Assembly: GCA_023419515.1 (NCBI GenBank) | Contig: JAEZXW010000006.1 | Coordinates: 1-24,486 of the forward strand | Length of the DNA stretch: 24,486 nucleotides | Source of the DNA: Actinomycetes bacterium | GTDB lineage: Bacteria > Actinomycetota > Coriobacteriia > Coriobacteriales > JAEZXW01 | Direction of reading: 5' to 3' | In this document: positions 8,873 through 17,044 of the stretch, piece after piece | Layout: each line of letters begins with the position of its first letter | Position numbering within the stretch: the first letter of the stretch is position 1 | The notes under the pieces: model-generated | The model's database searches: none | What the model was told of the DNA's origin: nothing | What the model saw: the letters and a program-made list of their open reading frames with translations, nothing else | Translations under genes and position numbers: made by a program

Positions 8873-8950
8873 GAACAATTCCTTTCTTCCACGATTTCCT
8901 TTTGAGCGGTTTACCTCGCCTGAGTAGTAGTGCTGCAAGACACTGCACTT

Positions 8951-8983
8951 ATTAACTCACTGTTAACTGTCTGTTGAGCCACT
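8951..8983. promoter_or_regulatory. Three 11-bp direct repeats upstream of arcC, candidate response-regulator box
   Basis: Three consecutive 11-bp units read ATTAACTCACT, GTTAACTGTCT and GTTGAGCCACT, sharing a (G/A)TT(A/G)A core. Tandem repeats with this helical-turn spacing are typical of OmpR/PhoB-family binding sites. The block ends 79 bases upstream of the arcC start. Confidence 0.45.
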
Positions 8984-9193
8984 CTACTGGTAGAGCGTGC
9001 GCCGCTTGGCTACATTAAGCCACACAGAAAAGTAACTAGCAATTAAAAACATGACAAAGTCGCTAACAAATTTGTTCTGCTGTCTTACCGCACTCTTACT
9101 CTTTGCAAGGATCTTGCGTACTGCCTGGTTAACACCCACATAAAAACAGTTGTTTGGACAATCGTTTGATTACCGAGCCGCTGTGTCGCTCAT

Positions 9194-9237
9194 TGCTTGA
9201 GGGTTACCGATGGTTTTAATCAGCTCGTCCTCAAGCA
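9194..9237. repeat. Inverted repeat, 9-bp arms
   Basis: TGCTTGAGG (9194-9202) and CCTCAAGCA (9229-9237) are perfect complements around a 26-base spacer. No T-run follows on either strand, so this is a dyad or RNA stem rather than a terminator. Confidence 0.5.
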
Positions 9238-9276
9238 TCACCTCAAAACTTTAAGCAAGATTTATATGTGGCTCTT

Positions 9277-9344
9277 GCTGGAGTGCTGCTGAGAAAAACA
9301 TTTGTTGATGTGTGATCAGGAGCGCTAGTTAGAGCTCCTCCAGC
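9277..9344. repeat. Nested inverted repeat
   Basis: The outer arms GCTGGAG (9277-9283) and CTCCAGC (9338-9344) enclose GGAGC (9319-9323) and GCTCC (9334-9338), which form a local hairpin; the last base is shared between the two pairings. Its role is unknown. Confidence 0.4.
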
Positions 9345-9434
9345 AGCTTTTGATAGAGCCAAATCTCATTATGCTCACGGAGGCATCTTGTGGCCGTGTC
9401 GCGTGCTCATGGTCGCCTCCTTTGCCATCAGTGA

Positions 9435-9476
9435 AACATTTTATTTATGAGCGATGTCTCATATTTAGAAAATGTT
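9435..9476. repeat. Two-part inverted repeat, candidate operator
   Basis: AACATTTT (9435-9442) pairs with AAAATGTT (9469-9476). Inside, TATGAG (9446-9451) pairs with CTCATA (9458-9463) around a 6-base loop. The dyad is AT-rich and lies about 270 bases upstream of the LuxR start. It could be an operator for the regulator itself or for a divergent promoter. Confidence 0.5.
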
Positions 9477-9503
9477 GCTGATTAAACTGGCTTGCACTCT
9501 ACA

Positions 9504-9530
9504 CGAGCGCACGAAAAAGGCTCGCTTTTT
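9504..9530 (+). terminator. Weak terminator-like hairpin upstream of the LuxR gene
   Basis: CGAGC (9504-9508) pairs with GCTCG (9520-9524) and is followed by CTTTTT. An alternative hairpin, AAAAAG with CTTTTT (9514-9519 and 9525-9530), is mutually exclusive with it. The arrangement resembles an attenuator, but the stems are short. Confidence 0.3.
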
Positions 9531-9695
9531 GAGGGTGAAACCTGTGTGCATTATTGCTCTAATCAGATTGAATCTCAGTTTGCACCCAAAATACACCCAT
9601 TATGAACAGGTATTTTTATAGGTCATGTTCAGATAACAGCGTTATTTAAGGTTGTTTGAAGCTTGTGCATTTTGATAAATTCACACTTTGCACCT

Positions 9696-9704
9696 TGATA
9701 TACT
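9696..9704 (+). promoter_or_regulatory. Extended -10 promoter candidate for the LuxR-type regulator
   Basis: TG (9696-9697), one base, then TATACT (9699-9704) make an extended -10 element with 5 of 6 matches in the hexamer. Transcription would begin near 9711, about 32 bases before the ATG at 9743. This supports the shorter gene start. Confidence 0.4.
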
Positions 9705-9742
9705 TACAATGCATAGCATTCATATCGGGAAATCCGCGACAG

Positions 9743-10696
9743 ATGAATTATTTCCTTTTTTATTATACGCTTGTTATTTTGCTCATCAGCATTATGACTT
9801 CAGCCGTCTGTTTTTCAGCGTATTTGGTCGGTCGAAATAAGACCGCACTCTTATGCACTCTGATCTATCTCTTCTACTTTTTTGACGTCGCCCTCGTTTT
9901 TCAAAACGATCATCTCGTTTACACCATTAGTAATTACTATGCGATCGGCGTACCGTTTGCAGCTATGCTTTTAGGCACTGGACTGCTCGGTTGCTTTTGG
10001 CTCATCTGCTGCAACTTCTTGCGCTGGGATCATCAGCTTGTGCGATCATTGCCGCCGGCATTCTTTTTGACCTTGTCGCTCATTGTGTATGAGGTGATGA
10101 ATCCTGGTCCAGTTAAAACATTCGTGTTTTATGGACTGCGATCGGTATTTTATTACGGCTTCTTGATTGCCTTGCTGGTAGGAGCGCTTAGGCTTCGCAA
10201 GCAAAATTCCCAATTTTATCTGGGGCGATTTATACCATTCTATGTATGCTTGTGGCTGTTTGGCGTGCTGCCGCTTATTGAGAACATCGTGTTTTTGCTG
10301 GTTCTTGACCAGGGTGTAATTCGCAACAGTGCATTTGCATTTTTGCCGCAGCGCAATTTTGCCGAGAATTTATTGCTGCTGATCTCAGCTGCATTTGTCA
10401 TCAAGCGCTACGTTAGCGCGCTGAGCATTCGGTTTGAAAAACCTCCGACACAAGCAACTCATGTGCTCAAGGAGGATATTAATACTTTGCTACTACGATA
10501 CGCTCAACGTCATGGACTGTCGCCGCGTGAGACCGAGGTTCTTTCGCATTTACTCGACAACAAAAATAATCAGGAGATTGCAACCGCACTCCATCTAGCG
10601 CCCAGCACCGTGAAGCGACATGTGCATCATATACTACAAAAGAGCAATCACTCGAATCGACAGGATTTGATCCAGGGCTTTTGGAAGCACGCTTAG
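9743..10696 (+). CDS. Membrane-anchored LuxR-type transcriptional regulator (seven-helix sensor domain)
   Basis: A 317-residue protein with seven hydrophobic segments and a C-terminal LuxR/GerE helix-turn-helix at about residues 258-309 (LSPRETEVLSHLLDNKNNQEIA, then APSTVKRHVHHIL). Family knowledge places the sensor in the cytoplasmic membrane and the DNA-binding domain in the cytoplasm. Many such proteins occur in Coriobacteriia, mostly with unknown ligands. I chose the ATG at 9743: it gives exactly seven helices, and an extended -10 lies just upstream. An in-frame TTG at 9656 with AAGG 4 bases before it would add 29 residues and an eighth weak helix, so the start is uncertain. It diverges from arcC-yfcC and may regulate it (inference from position only). 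Confidence 0.88.
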   Translation: MNYFLFYYTLVILLISIMTSAVCFSAYLVGRNKTALLCTLIYLFYFFDVALVFQNDHLVYTISNYYAIGVPFAAMLLGTGLLGCFWLICCNFLRWDHQLVRSLPPAFFLTLSLIVYEVMNPGPVKTFVFYGLRSVFYYGFLIALLVGALRLRKQNSQFYLGRFIPFYVCLWLFGVLPLIENIVFLLVLDQGVIRNSAFAFLPQRNFAENLLLLISAAFVIKRYVSALSIRFEKPPTQATHVLKEDINTLLLRYAQRHGLSPRETEVLSHLLDNKNNQEIATALHLAPSTVKRHVHHILQKSNHSNRQDLIQGFWKHA

Positions 10697-10712
10697 GGCA
10701 TTTCAGCGCAAT

Positions 10713-10735
10713 AAAAAAGCCACCCGAAGGATGGC
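10713..10735 (-). terminator. Intrinsic terminator downstream of tRNA-Asp
   Basis: On the minus strand GCCATCC, TTC, GGGTGGC form a 7-bp stem (one T-G pair) followed by TTTTTTATT. It closes the trpS/tRNA-Asp transcription unit. On the plus strand there is no T-run after the stem, so it is not an efficient stop for the LuxR gene that ends at 10696. Confidence 0.85.
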
Positions 10736-10751
10736 AATAAATGTGAAGTGA

Positions 10752-10828
10752 TGGCGGGATGTACGGGACTTGAACCCGCGACCTCTGGCTTGACAGGCCA
10801 GCGCTCTAACCAACTGAGCTAACACCCC
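10752..10828 (-). tRNA. tRNA-Asp (anticodon GTC)
   Basis: A full cloverleaf is visible on the minus strand: acceptor GGGGTGT with ACATCCC (one G-T pair), D stem GCTC/GAGC, anticodon stem CTGGC/GCCAG around the loop CTGTCAA with anticodon GTC, T arm with loop TTCAAGT, discriminator G and an encoded CCA. The length is 77 bases including CCA. Confidence 0.97.
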
Positions 10829-10847
10829 TTGCTTTGTAGCGTACGTC

Positions 10848-10877
10848 ATTTTACACAAGCTCACGCATGCTTGTCTA
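10848..10877 (-). promoter_or_regulatory. Promoter of tRNA-Asp
   Basis: On the minus strand, TAGACA (10877-10872) and TAAAAT (10853-10848) are 18 bases apart. The -10 box ends 19 bases before the mature tRNA, leaving a short 5' leader. This gives the tRNA its own promoter, so it need not depend on trpS read-through. Confidence 0.6.
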
Positions 10878-10937
10878 GACCCAATTTTAACTTATTGCAG
10901 CACCAGAGATATACACACAATTAGCGCTTGAGGCACC

Positions 10938-12023
10938 CTAGCGCTTAAAGTACGAAAGCCCGATGGCTCTGCGTACCCGCTCGAGGGTTTGATCGGCGTG
11001 CTCTGCTGCCTTGATGCTTCCCTCTTTAAGCATGTCATAAACAGCGTCGGGGTCTTTTTCAAACTCTAAACGGCGCGCCCTGATCGGCTCAAGCTCGCGT
11101 TCAAGCACACTGTTCAAAAAGCGCTTAACGGTCACGTCACCAAGGCCACCGCGTCTGTAATGATCCTTTAACTCATCGAGGTTGGCATACTCAGGTAAAA
11201 ACGCAGCAAAGTCATCGGATATGCAAAATGCATCGAGGTAGGTAAAGACTGTGTTACCCTCAACCGTTCCTGGATCTTCTTTTCGCAGGTGGTTGGGGTC
11301 GGTAAACATACTCATGACCTTCTTTGACACCGTCTTGGCGTCATCACTCAGATAGATACAGTTACCGATCGACTTACTCATCTTTGCCTTGCCATCAGTC
11401 CCGGGCAAACGACGGCACACGGAGTTATCCATGAGCATAATCTCGGGCTCCTTAAGCGTTCCCTCTCCATACAAGCGATTAAAAGTACGAACTATCTCAC
11501 GAGTCTGCTCAAGGATGGGCTCTTGGTCTTCTCCTACGGGGACAAGGTCGGCATCAAAGGCAGTGATGTCAGCTGCCTGGCTCACGGGATACACCAAGAA
11601 CCCTGCGGGAATACTGGCGCCAAATCCCTTTTGAGCGATCTCAGTCTTGACGGTAGGATTGCGCTCAAGCCTCGCAACAGTCACGAGATTCAAGAAGTAA
11701 ACCGTCAGCTCTGGAAGCGCACGGATCTGACTCTGGATGTACATGGTGGTCTGAGCTGGATCAAGACCACAAGCGAGATAATCGAGAGCTACCTGCAATA
11801 CGCTTTCTTGGATCAGCTCAGGGCGATCGTAGTGATCGGTCAACGCTTGTTGATCAGCAATAAAAACGTACTCGTGATAGAGTCCCGAGTTTTGCAGATC
11901 AACGCGATTTTTGAGAGAACCAGCGTAATGGCCGATATGAAGCTTGCCGGTTGGACGATCACCCGTTAAAAGGATTTTTTTATCGCTTTTGGTTGCATTG
12001 CCTGTAGTAGTCACGTTGCTCAT
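10938..12023 (-). CDS. trpS: Tryptophanyl-tRNA synthetase
   Basis: This 361-residue class Ic aminoacyl-tRNA synthetase charges tRNA-Trp in the cytoplasm. The ATP-binding signatures are intact: HIGH at residues 29-32 (GKLHIGHYAGSL) and KMSKS at 214-218 (TDGKAKMSKSIGN). The acceptor-binding region with GEDQEPILEQTREI is also typical. The ATG at 12023 has a weak AAAGA upstream, and the first 15 residues (MSNVTTTGNATKSDK) are a non-conserved extension. The gene follows the Nudix gene by 126 bases on the same strand. No T-box leader is visible in that gap. tRNA-Asp lies downstream with its own promoter. Confidence 0.97.
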   Translation of the reverse strand: MSNVTTTGNATKSDKKILLTGDRPTGKLHIGHYAGSLKNRVDLQNSGLYHEYVFIADQQALTDHYDRPELIQESVLQVALDYLACGLDPAQTTMYIQSQIRALPELTVYFLNLVTVARLERNPTVKTEIAQKGFGASIPAGFLVYPVSQAADITAFDADLVPVGEDQEPILEQTREIVRTFNRLYGEGTLKEPEIMLMDNSVCRRLPGTDGKAKMSKSIGNCIYLSDDAKTVSKKVMSMFTDPNHLRKEDPGTVEGNTVFTYLDAFCISDDFAAFLPEYANLDELKDHYRRGGLGDVTVKRFLNSVLERELEPIRARRLEFEKDPDAVYDMLKEGSIKAAEHADQTLERVRRAIGLSYFKR

Positions 12024-12149
12024 GGTTATCTTTCAATAATCTCGCGGTATGTCATGCAAACTAGCGGCGTATTGTGGAGGCTCAAGGCATGGCATGAAGT
12101 CTCGCAACTTACCCCGTACTTACTTGTAGCGTATTATGCGACTCTTGAA

Positions 12150-12695
12150 TTATTGCACACCAAGACGATGAGAAAATGCATCGCACAAAAGGCCTGCTAC
12201 CACCGTTTTGCCGTCTTCGACCCTACCATCGAGCACGAGGTTGATAAGATCTTCAACTGGCATGAGCTCAACAGCAATGAACTCATCCTCATCGGGGTTG
12301 GCTTCATGAAACTCGAGGTCAGTCGCCATGTAGAAATGCATCATCTCATCGGCAAAACCAATGCTTGTTGCCATGCTCATCAAGAACTTCATGTTGTGCG
12401 CAATAACACCGGTCTCTTCGGCCAGCTCACGTCGAGCACACTCAAGGGCGCCCTCACCTGGATCGAGCTTTCCGGCAGGAATCTCAAGGGTTTCGCGCTC
12501 AAGCGTCACGCGATATTGCTTAACGAGTACGATACGCGCATCATCGGTCAGCGCAATCACGCCCACTGCACCAGGATGGCGTACCACTTCACGCGTCGAC
12601 TGCTTGCCGTTCATGAGCTCGACCGTTAGACGATCAAGCTTGATCATCTTGCCAGTAAAAATTCGCTCTGTTGATGTAATCTTTTCTTCAAACAT
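12150..12695 (-). CDS. Nudix hydrolase, probable ADP-ribose pyrophosphatase
   Basis: A 181-residue cytoplasmic protein with a complete Nudix box at 75-97: G75, E81, R89-E90-L91, E93-E94, G96, V97. The preceding VLVKQYR and LEIPAGKLDPGE stretches are typical of the NudF/ADP-ribose pyrophosphatase group, which splits ADP-ribose to AMP and ribose 5-phosphate with Mg2+. The start ATG has AGG 8 bases upstream and directly follows the 10-bp palindrome GGTTATAACC (12696-12705). It lies 84 bases downstream of purD on the same strand. The exact substrate within the family (ADP-ribose or another ADP-sugar) is not decided by sequence. Confidence 0.92.
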   Translation of the reverse strand: MFEEKITSTERIFTGKMIKLDRLTVELMNGKQSTREVVRHPGAVGVIALTDDARIVLVKQYRVTLERETLEIPAGKLDPGEGALECARRELAEETGVIAHNMKFLMSMATSIGFADEMMHFYMATDLEFHEANPDEDEFIAVELMPVEDLINLVLDGRVEDGKTVVAGLLCDAFSHRLGVQ

Positions 12696-12779
12696 GGTTA
12701 TAACCTGCGCTTTATGACCTCATGTAGGTGTTAAGTTGCCTGTTGTTTGAATGGCTTATGGTGGCTTATCGGCCAGTTG

Positions 12780-14117
12780 CTAACCGCCTACGTTACCTCT
12801 TTGATTGAGCTTAAGCACCCAATGTCCAATGTCTCGGCGGTAGAACGAACCCTCAAAGGCGATTTTTTCGCATACCCGATATGCCCGATCACGCGCCTCT
12901 TCAAAAGTTGGAGCAACGCCCGTCACATTTAGAACACGGCCGCCACTCGTGACGAGCTGCCCATCGATCGCATGGAGCTCGGGATCACCAACCAGCAGCC
13001 TTGTGCCTGCGTGAAAGAGGAGCACTCCTTCTGCTTCAAACGGCTGGGCATCCTGCGGATGAAATCCGTCAATTGGGAAGCCTGTTTGGTATGCATCAGG
13101 GTAGCCGCCCGAGCAAATAACGACACTGAAGGTAAAGTTTTCATCCCAAACTACCTGCGACTTTGCGGATGCAAGCTCACCTTGTGCAACTGCATACAAA
13201 AGCTCGAGCGCATCGCTAGCTAGGCGCGGCAAAATAACCTGCGTTTCTGGATCACCAAAGCGAGCGTTATATTCAAGCACCTTGGGGCCTTGCTCGGTGA
13301 GCATAAAGCCCGTGTAGAGCACACCGCGGTACGTAATACCATCTGCCTGGAGGCCTTCAACAGCTCGCTTAACGATACCGACCATCTGCTCATACGTCGC
13401 GTTATCAACGAGCGGCACGGGAGAATACACGCCCATACCGCCAGTGTTTGCGCCGGTATCGCCCTCGCCCACACGTTTGTGATCCTGGGCACACGGCAAC
13501 ATTACCGCCTCACCGTCACAAACAAGCGCTAGAAGCGAACACTCAGGCCCCTCGAGAAACTCTTCGATTACCACGGTGCTACCGGCATCCTCGCCAAAGA
13601 CACCCTCAAAACAATTGACCACTGCTTCACGAGCGGTTTTCTTGTCGTGGGCAACCACCACACCCTTGCCAGCTGCCAATCCGTTTGCCTTAACGACACA
13701 GGGTGCGCCGATCTCATCGATATACGCGAGAGCATCTTCTTTAGCGTTAAACACCTGATAGGATGCAGTGGAAATGCCGTGACGTACCATGAAATCCTTG
13801 GCAAAGCTCTTTGAAGCCTCAAGCTTTGCTCCCGCCTTACCGGGACCAAAGACTGGAATACCGTGCTCGCGCAGAGCATCTGCCACACCGAGGGTTAGCG
13901 GAAGCTCAGGTCCTACCACAACAAAGTCGATAGCAAACTCGGCGATGAGATCAAGCATTGCCTGATGATCAGTGATGTCGGCATCAACGACAGTTGCGAT
14001 CGCCTGCATACCACCGTTGCCAGGTGCTACGTAAAGATTGGTGCAAAGCGGCGACTTTTTGATCGCCCACGCCAGCGCGTGCTCTCGTCCGCCAGAACCT
14101 AAGATCAAAACGTTCAT
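12780..14117 (-). CDS. purD: Phosphoribosylamine-glycine ligase (GAR synthetase)
   Basis: This 445-residue ATP-grasp enzyme joins glycine to phosphoribosylamine, step two of de novo IMP synthesis. The N-terminal domain begins VLILGSGGREHALAWAI. The ATP-grasp part shows PCVVKANGLAAGKGVVVA, VIEEFLEGPECS, and HKRVGEGDTGANTGGMG, the substrate-binding signature. EYNARFGDPETQ is the metal-binding segment. The C-terminal domain is full length, so nothing is truncated relative to the usual ~420-430 residues. AAGGAG lies 7 bases before the ATG. It follows purA by 70 bases and the other IMP genes are not in the window. Confidence 0.97.
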   Translation of the reverse strand: MNVLILGSGGREHALAWAIKKSPLCTNLYVAPGNGGMQAIATVVDADITDHQAMLDLIAEFAIDFVVVGPELPLTLGVADALREHGIPVFGPGKAGAKLEASKSFAKDFMVRHGISTASYQVFNAKEDALAYIDEIGAPCVVKANGLAAGKGVVVAHDKKTAREAVVNCFEGVFGEDAGSTVVIEEFLEGPECSLLALVCDGEAVMLPCAQDHKRVGEGDTGANTGGMGVYSPVPLVDNATYEQMVGIVKRAVEGLQADGITYRGVLYTGFMLTEQGPKVLEYNARFGDPETQVILPRLASDALELLYAVAQGELASAKSQVVWDENFTFSVVICSGGYPDAYQTGFPIDGFHPQDAQPFEAEGVLLFHAGTRLLVGDPELHAIDGQLVTSGGRVLNVTGVAPTFEEARDRAYRVCEKIAFEGSFYRRDIGHWVLKLNQRGNVGG

Positions 14118-14187
14118 ATCAGCACTCCTTGCTGCGTTTACACCTCTTGCGATCCACCTCTAGGACAAACCTTCCTGTAACACGCCC

Positions 14188-15471
14188 TTACCAGTTGTGC
14201 GTAATCGTCTGCTCGCGATTGGGTCCAACCGAAATAATCGTGATTGGCACGCCTGCCTGCTCCTCCAAAAAGGCAAGATAATCCTTTGCCTTTTGTGGCA
14301 GCGACTCGTAGGTCGTGCACTGAGTAATGTCGCACTTCCAACCTGGTAGGGTGGTATAGATAGGTTTGGCATGATGAAAATCGGTCTGATTTTCAGGCAT
14401 CACTGAAACCTGCTTGCCATTGATCTCGTAAGCCGTTGCCACCTTGATCTCGTCGAAATCAGAGAGCACGTCGAGCTTGGTAACAGCAAGATCGGTCAGG
14501 CCGTTGATCTCGCAGGCATAACGAGCAGCCACGGCATCATACCAACCGCAACGACGACGTCGACCGGTGGTTGTTCCGTACTCATGACCTTTTGCAGCCA
14601 TATGATCGCCAAACTCATCGCCCTCAAAAAGCTCGGTCGGGAAAGGGCCTGAACCAACGCGGGTGAGGTATGCCTTTACGATGCCGAGCACACGCGTAAT
14701 CGCCTTGGGACCAACACCAGAACCGGTTAGCGCGCCGCCTGCCGTGCAATTGCTTGAGGTAACAAACGGATAAGTGCCGTGATCGATGTCGAGCAAGGTT
14801 GCTTGGGCACCCTCAAACAAAATCGACTTTCCGCTAGTATGCGCCTCATGAAGCAGGTGCGTAATATCTTGGATGTGACCAGCCAGACGCTCAGCCAACT
14901 TCTCATACTCGGTCGCAATCTCCTCAACCGTGTAAGGCTTCATGTTGTAGACCTTGGTAAGAATCTCATTTTTCTCGTGCAGAGCTGCCTCAAGCTTAAC
15001 CCTAAAGATTTTAGCGTCGCAAAGATCCTGCATACGGATGCCCGTACGAGCGGCTTTGTCCTGATAACAAGGACCAATTCCGCGCTTAGTTGTACCAATG
15101 AGATTTTTACCAAGTCTGAGCTCTGATGCGCCATCGAGGTCGATGTGATACGGCATGATGACGTGCGCATTGCCTGAAATAATAAGGTGAGAGGTGTCGA
15201 TACCCTTTGCGGCAAGCTCATCAAGCTCAGCAACCAAAACACGCGGATCGATCACCACGCCATTGCCGATAATAGGCACCACGTCGCGATAGATGATGCT
15301 GCTTGGAACTAAGTGCAAGGCGAGCTTGTGACCCTCGGCAAACACGGTGTGACCAGCATTGTTGCCGCCAGCACAGCGAACGACGTAATCGTAATCTTTG
15401 CCTATCAGGTCGGTAATTTTACCCTTGCCTTCATCGCCCCATTGACCACCAACAAGAATTGTTCCAGGCAT
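14188..15471 (-). CDS. purA: Adenylosuccinate synthetase
   Basis: A 427-residue enzyme converting IMP, aspartate and GTP to adenylosuccinate, the first step of the AMP branch. The GTP-binding P-loop GGQWGDEGKGK is at residues 8-18, followed by GGNNAGHT, the IMP contacts GTTKRGIGPCY, and FEGAQATLLDIDHGTYPFVTSSN. The GTTTGRRRRCGW loop and VTKLDVL (guanine recognition) are present. Length and order match the family. It lies between dnaB and purD on the same strand with a 120-base gap upstream, in which TACTAT could serve as a -10 but no strong -35 is seen. Confidence 0.98.
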   Translation of the reverse strand: MPGTILVGGQWGDEGKGKITDLIGKDYDYVVRCAGGNNAGHTVFAEGHKLALHLVPSSIIYRDVVPIIGNGVVIDPRVLVAELDELAAKGIDTSHLIISGNAHVIMPYHIDLDGASELRLGKNLIGTTKRGIGPCYQDKAARTGIRMQDLCDAKIFRVKLEAALHEKNEILTKVYNMKPYTVEEIATEYEKLAERLAGHIQDITHLLHEAHTSGKSILFEGAQATLLDIDHGTYPFVTSSNCTAGGALTGSGVGPKAITRVLGIVKAYLTRVGSGPFPTELFEGDEFGDHMAAKGHEYGTTTGRRRRCGWYDAVAARYACEINGLTDLAVTKLDVLSDFDEIKVATAYEINGKQVSVMPENQTDFHHAKPIYTTLPGWKCDITQCTTYESLPQKAKDYLAFLEEQAGVPITIISVGPNREQTITHNW

Positions 15472-15591
15472 ACGCGATTCACTCTCTTTTCAGAACACCA
15501 GGGATAGTATTTACCGAGCTTGACTCACCAGATGCGCCAAAAACGCTTGCACTGGCAGCGAGGCTTAAATCAAGCGGCACAACCTAAGGTA

Positions 15592-16968
15592 TCACAGCTC
15601 ATGTGAGAAACTGACAAACTTGGTGTGATCGGGCAGAAAAACAAGGGGGATGTCACCTGTCGGACCTGATCGGTTTTTGGCGATGATGAGGTTTGCAACG
15701 TTTTTGTCAGGGCGATCAGGACGCGATTCCTCTTCTTCGCTGGTAGAGCGATCGATGAACATAACGACGTCTGCGTCTTGCTCGATTGAACCAGATTCAC
15801 GCAGATCTGCCAACACGGGGCGCTTGTCCTTGCGACGTTCGACCTCACGAGAAAGCTGCGACAGCGCAATGACCGGCATGCCGAGATCTTTTGCGAGAAT
15901 CTTTAAGCCACGCGACATCTCTGCAACCGCAACGTTACGGTTTTCGAGCGCAGCCTTGCCTTGCGGATTCATCAGCTGCAGATAGTCAACGATAACCATG
16001 CCGTTCTTTTTATTGCGAAGCTGCCTACGAGCCTTAGCGCGAATTTCGGTAATGTTCGTACCAGGGGTGTCATCGACCCAAAAATCAATTTGTGACAGGC
16101 TATTAGTTGCGTTAACCAGCGGTAACCAGTCCTCTTCATCGAGATGACCAGTCTGCACCTTCATGCTGTTAACGTTTGCCTCTGAGCAGAGCACACGCTG
16201 TGTAAGCTCAGCCGCTGCCATCTCTAGCGAGAAAAATGCGATCGAAGTGCCCTTTTTTGCCGCATTGATTGCCATATTGAGGGCAAATGAGGTCTTACCG
16301 ATACCGGGGCGAGCAGCAAGGATAATGAGTGCACCGGGCTTAAATCCGGTCAGCGCCCGATCAACATCGGCAAAGCCGCTTGTGACACCCTGAAGCTGGC
16401 TGCGGTTGTTGGAGCGCTCCTCGATACTGCTATAAGTCTCAGTCAAAAGCTCTGCCAGTGGGCGAAACTGTGTTTCAATTCTGCGGTTGGTGACATCAAG
16501 CAAGAGCTTTTCTGAAGCCACGATGATGTCGTCGACATCATCTGATCCCTCAAACGCAAGCGCAGTAATTTTGGTAGATGCACCGATCAGTTCACGTAAA
16601 ATTGCAGCACGCTTGATGATCTCTGCGTGATTCTTCCAGTTGATAAGCGCGAATGAATTGTTAGCAAGTTCAAGAATATAGGGCTTTCCGCCAATATGCT
16701 CGAGCTCATTACGGATTTTAAGGCGATCAGCTACCGATACCTGATCGATAGGCGCGCCCTGCTCATAGAGGTCGTACATAGCCGAGAAAACCTTACGGTT
16801 TGCTGGCCGATAGAACTGGTCTTCACGTACGAGCTCGAATGCTTCTTCAACAACGTCAGGAGATAGCATCATCGCAGCTAGAAGGGCTGCTTCGGCATCA
16901 GGATTCTGAGGTATTTCTGCCCCTTTGGGGATCTGTTGTAACGCTAGCGATCCTGAACCAAAATCCAT
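15592..16968 (-). CDS. dnaB: Replicative DNA helicase DnaB
   Basis: A 458-residue RecA-type hexameric helicase that unwinds DNA at the replication fork. The N-terminal DnaB domain (NPDAEAALLAAMM, then FYRPANRKVFSAM) covers about 20-160. The C-terminal ATPase has Walker A ARPGIGKTS at 219-227, the FFSLEM motif, Walker B VIVDYLQLM, and the arginine-finger region ALSQLSREVE with DLRESGSIEQDADVV. No intein is present. AAGGAG is close to the ATG. It is separated from rplI by a terminator-like hairpin, so it probably has its own promoter. It is followed by purA. Confidence 0.98.
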   Translation of the reverse strand: MDFGSGSLALQQIPKGAEIPQNPDAEAALLAAMMLSPDVVEEAFELVREDQFYRPANRKVFSAMYDLYEQGAPIDQVSVADRLKIRNELEHIGGKPYILELANNSFALINWKNHAEIIKRAAILRELIGASTKITALAFEGSDDVDDIIVASEKLLLDVTNRRIETQFRPLAELLTETYSSIEERSNNRSQLQGVTSGFADVDRALTGFKPGALIILAARPGIGKTSFALNMAINAAKKGTSIAFFSLEMAAAELTQRVLCSEANVNSMKVQTGHLDEEDWLPLVNATNSLSQIDFWVDDTPGTNITEIRAKARRQLRNKKNGMVIVDYLQLMNPQGKAALENRNVAVAEMSRGLKILAKDLGMPVIALSQLSREVERRKDKRPVLADLRESGSIEQDADVVMFIDRSTSEEEESRPDRPDKNVANLIIAKNRSGPTGDIPLVFLPDHTKFVSFSHEL

Positions 16969-17044
16969 AGTGCTCCTTCATGCTTTTGAGAAACATTAGC
17001 CATGATAGATGAGAGAATTTTTTTGTCGAATGACGTAGTTTTGA

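Larger units (their letters stand above)
8873..9742. other. Long divergent intergenic region (870 bp) between arcC and the LuxR gene
   Basis: No credible reading frame is present. The region holds two sets of 11-bp repeats (8951-8983 and 9084-9105), and dyads at 9194-9237, 9277-9344, 9435-9476 and 9504-9530. An extended -10 promoter lies just before the LuxR gene. It is unusually long for this window, where most gaps are 20-125 bases, and probably holds the regulation of arcC and the LuxR gene. Confidence 0.7.

Noticed and set aside
8873..8938. Longer start of carbamate kinase at 8938
   Set aside because: The extra 22 residues are unlike the family, and a good ribosome-binding site precedes the ATG at 8872.
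12024..12149. Possible T-box leader upstream of trpS, because ACCGCG-like bases occur on the minus strand
   Set aside because: The bases do not match the full T-box core, there is no terminator/antiterminator pair, and the gap is too short for a T-box.
12054..12629. 191-residue plus-strand frame opposite the Nudix gene
   Set aside because: It is antisense to a gene with a complete Nudix box, and its sequence is low-information.
12696..12705. Palindrome GGTTATAACC immediately upstream of the Nudix start
   Set aside because: It is only 10 bp and overlaps the ribosome-binding region, so chance is a sufficient explanation.
14138..14341. Small minus-strand frame overlapping the 3' end of purA
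   Set aside because: It is an out-of-frame shadow of purA with no supporting signal.
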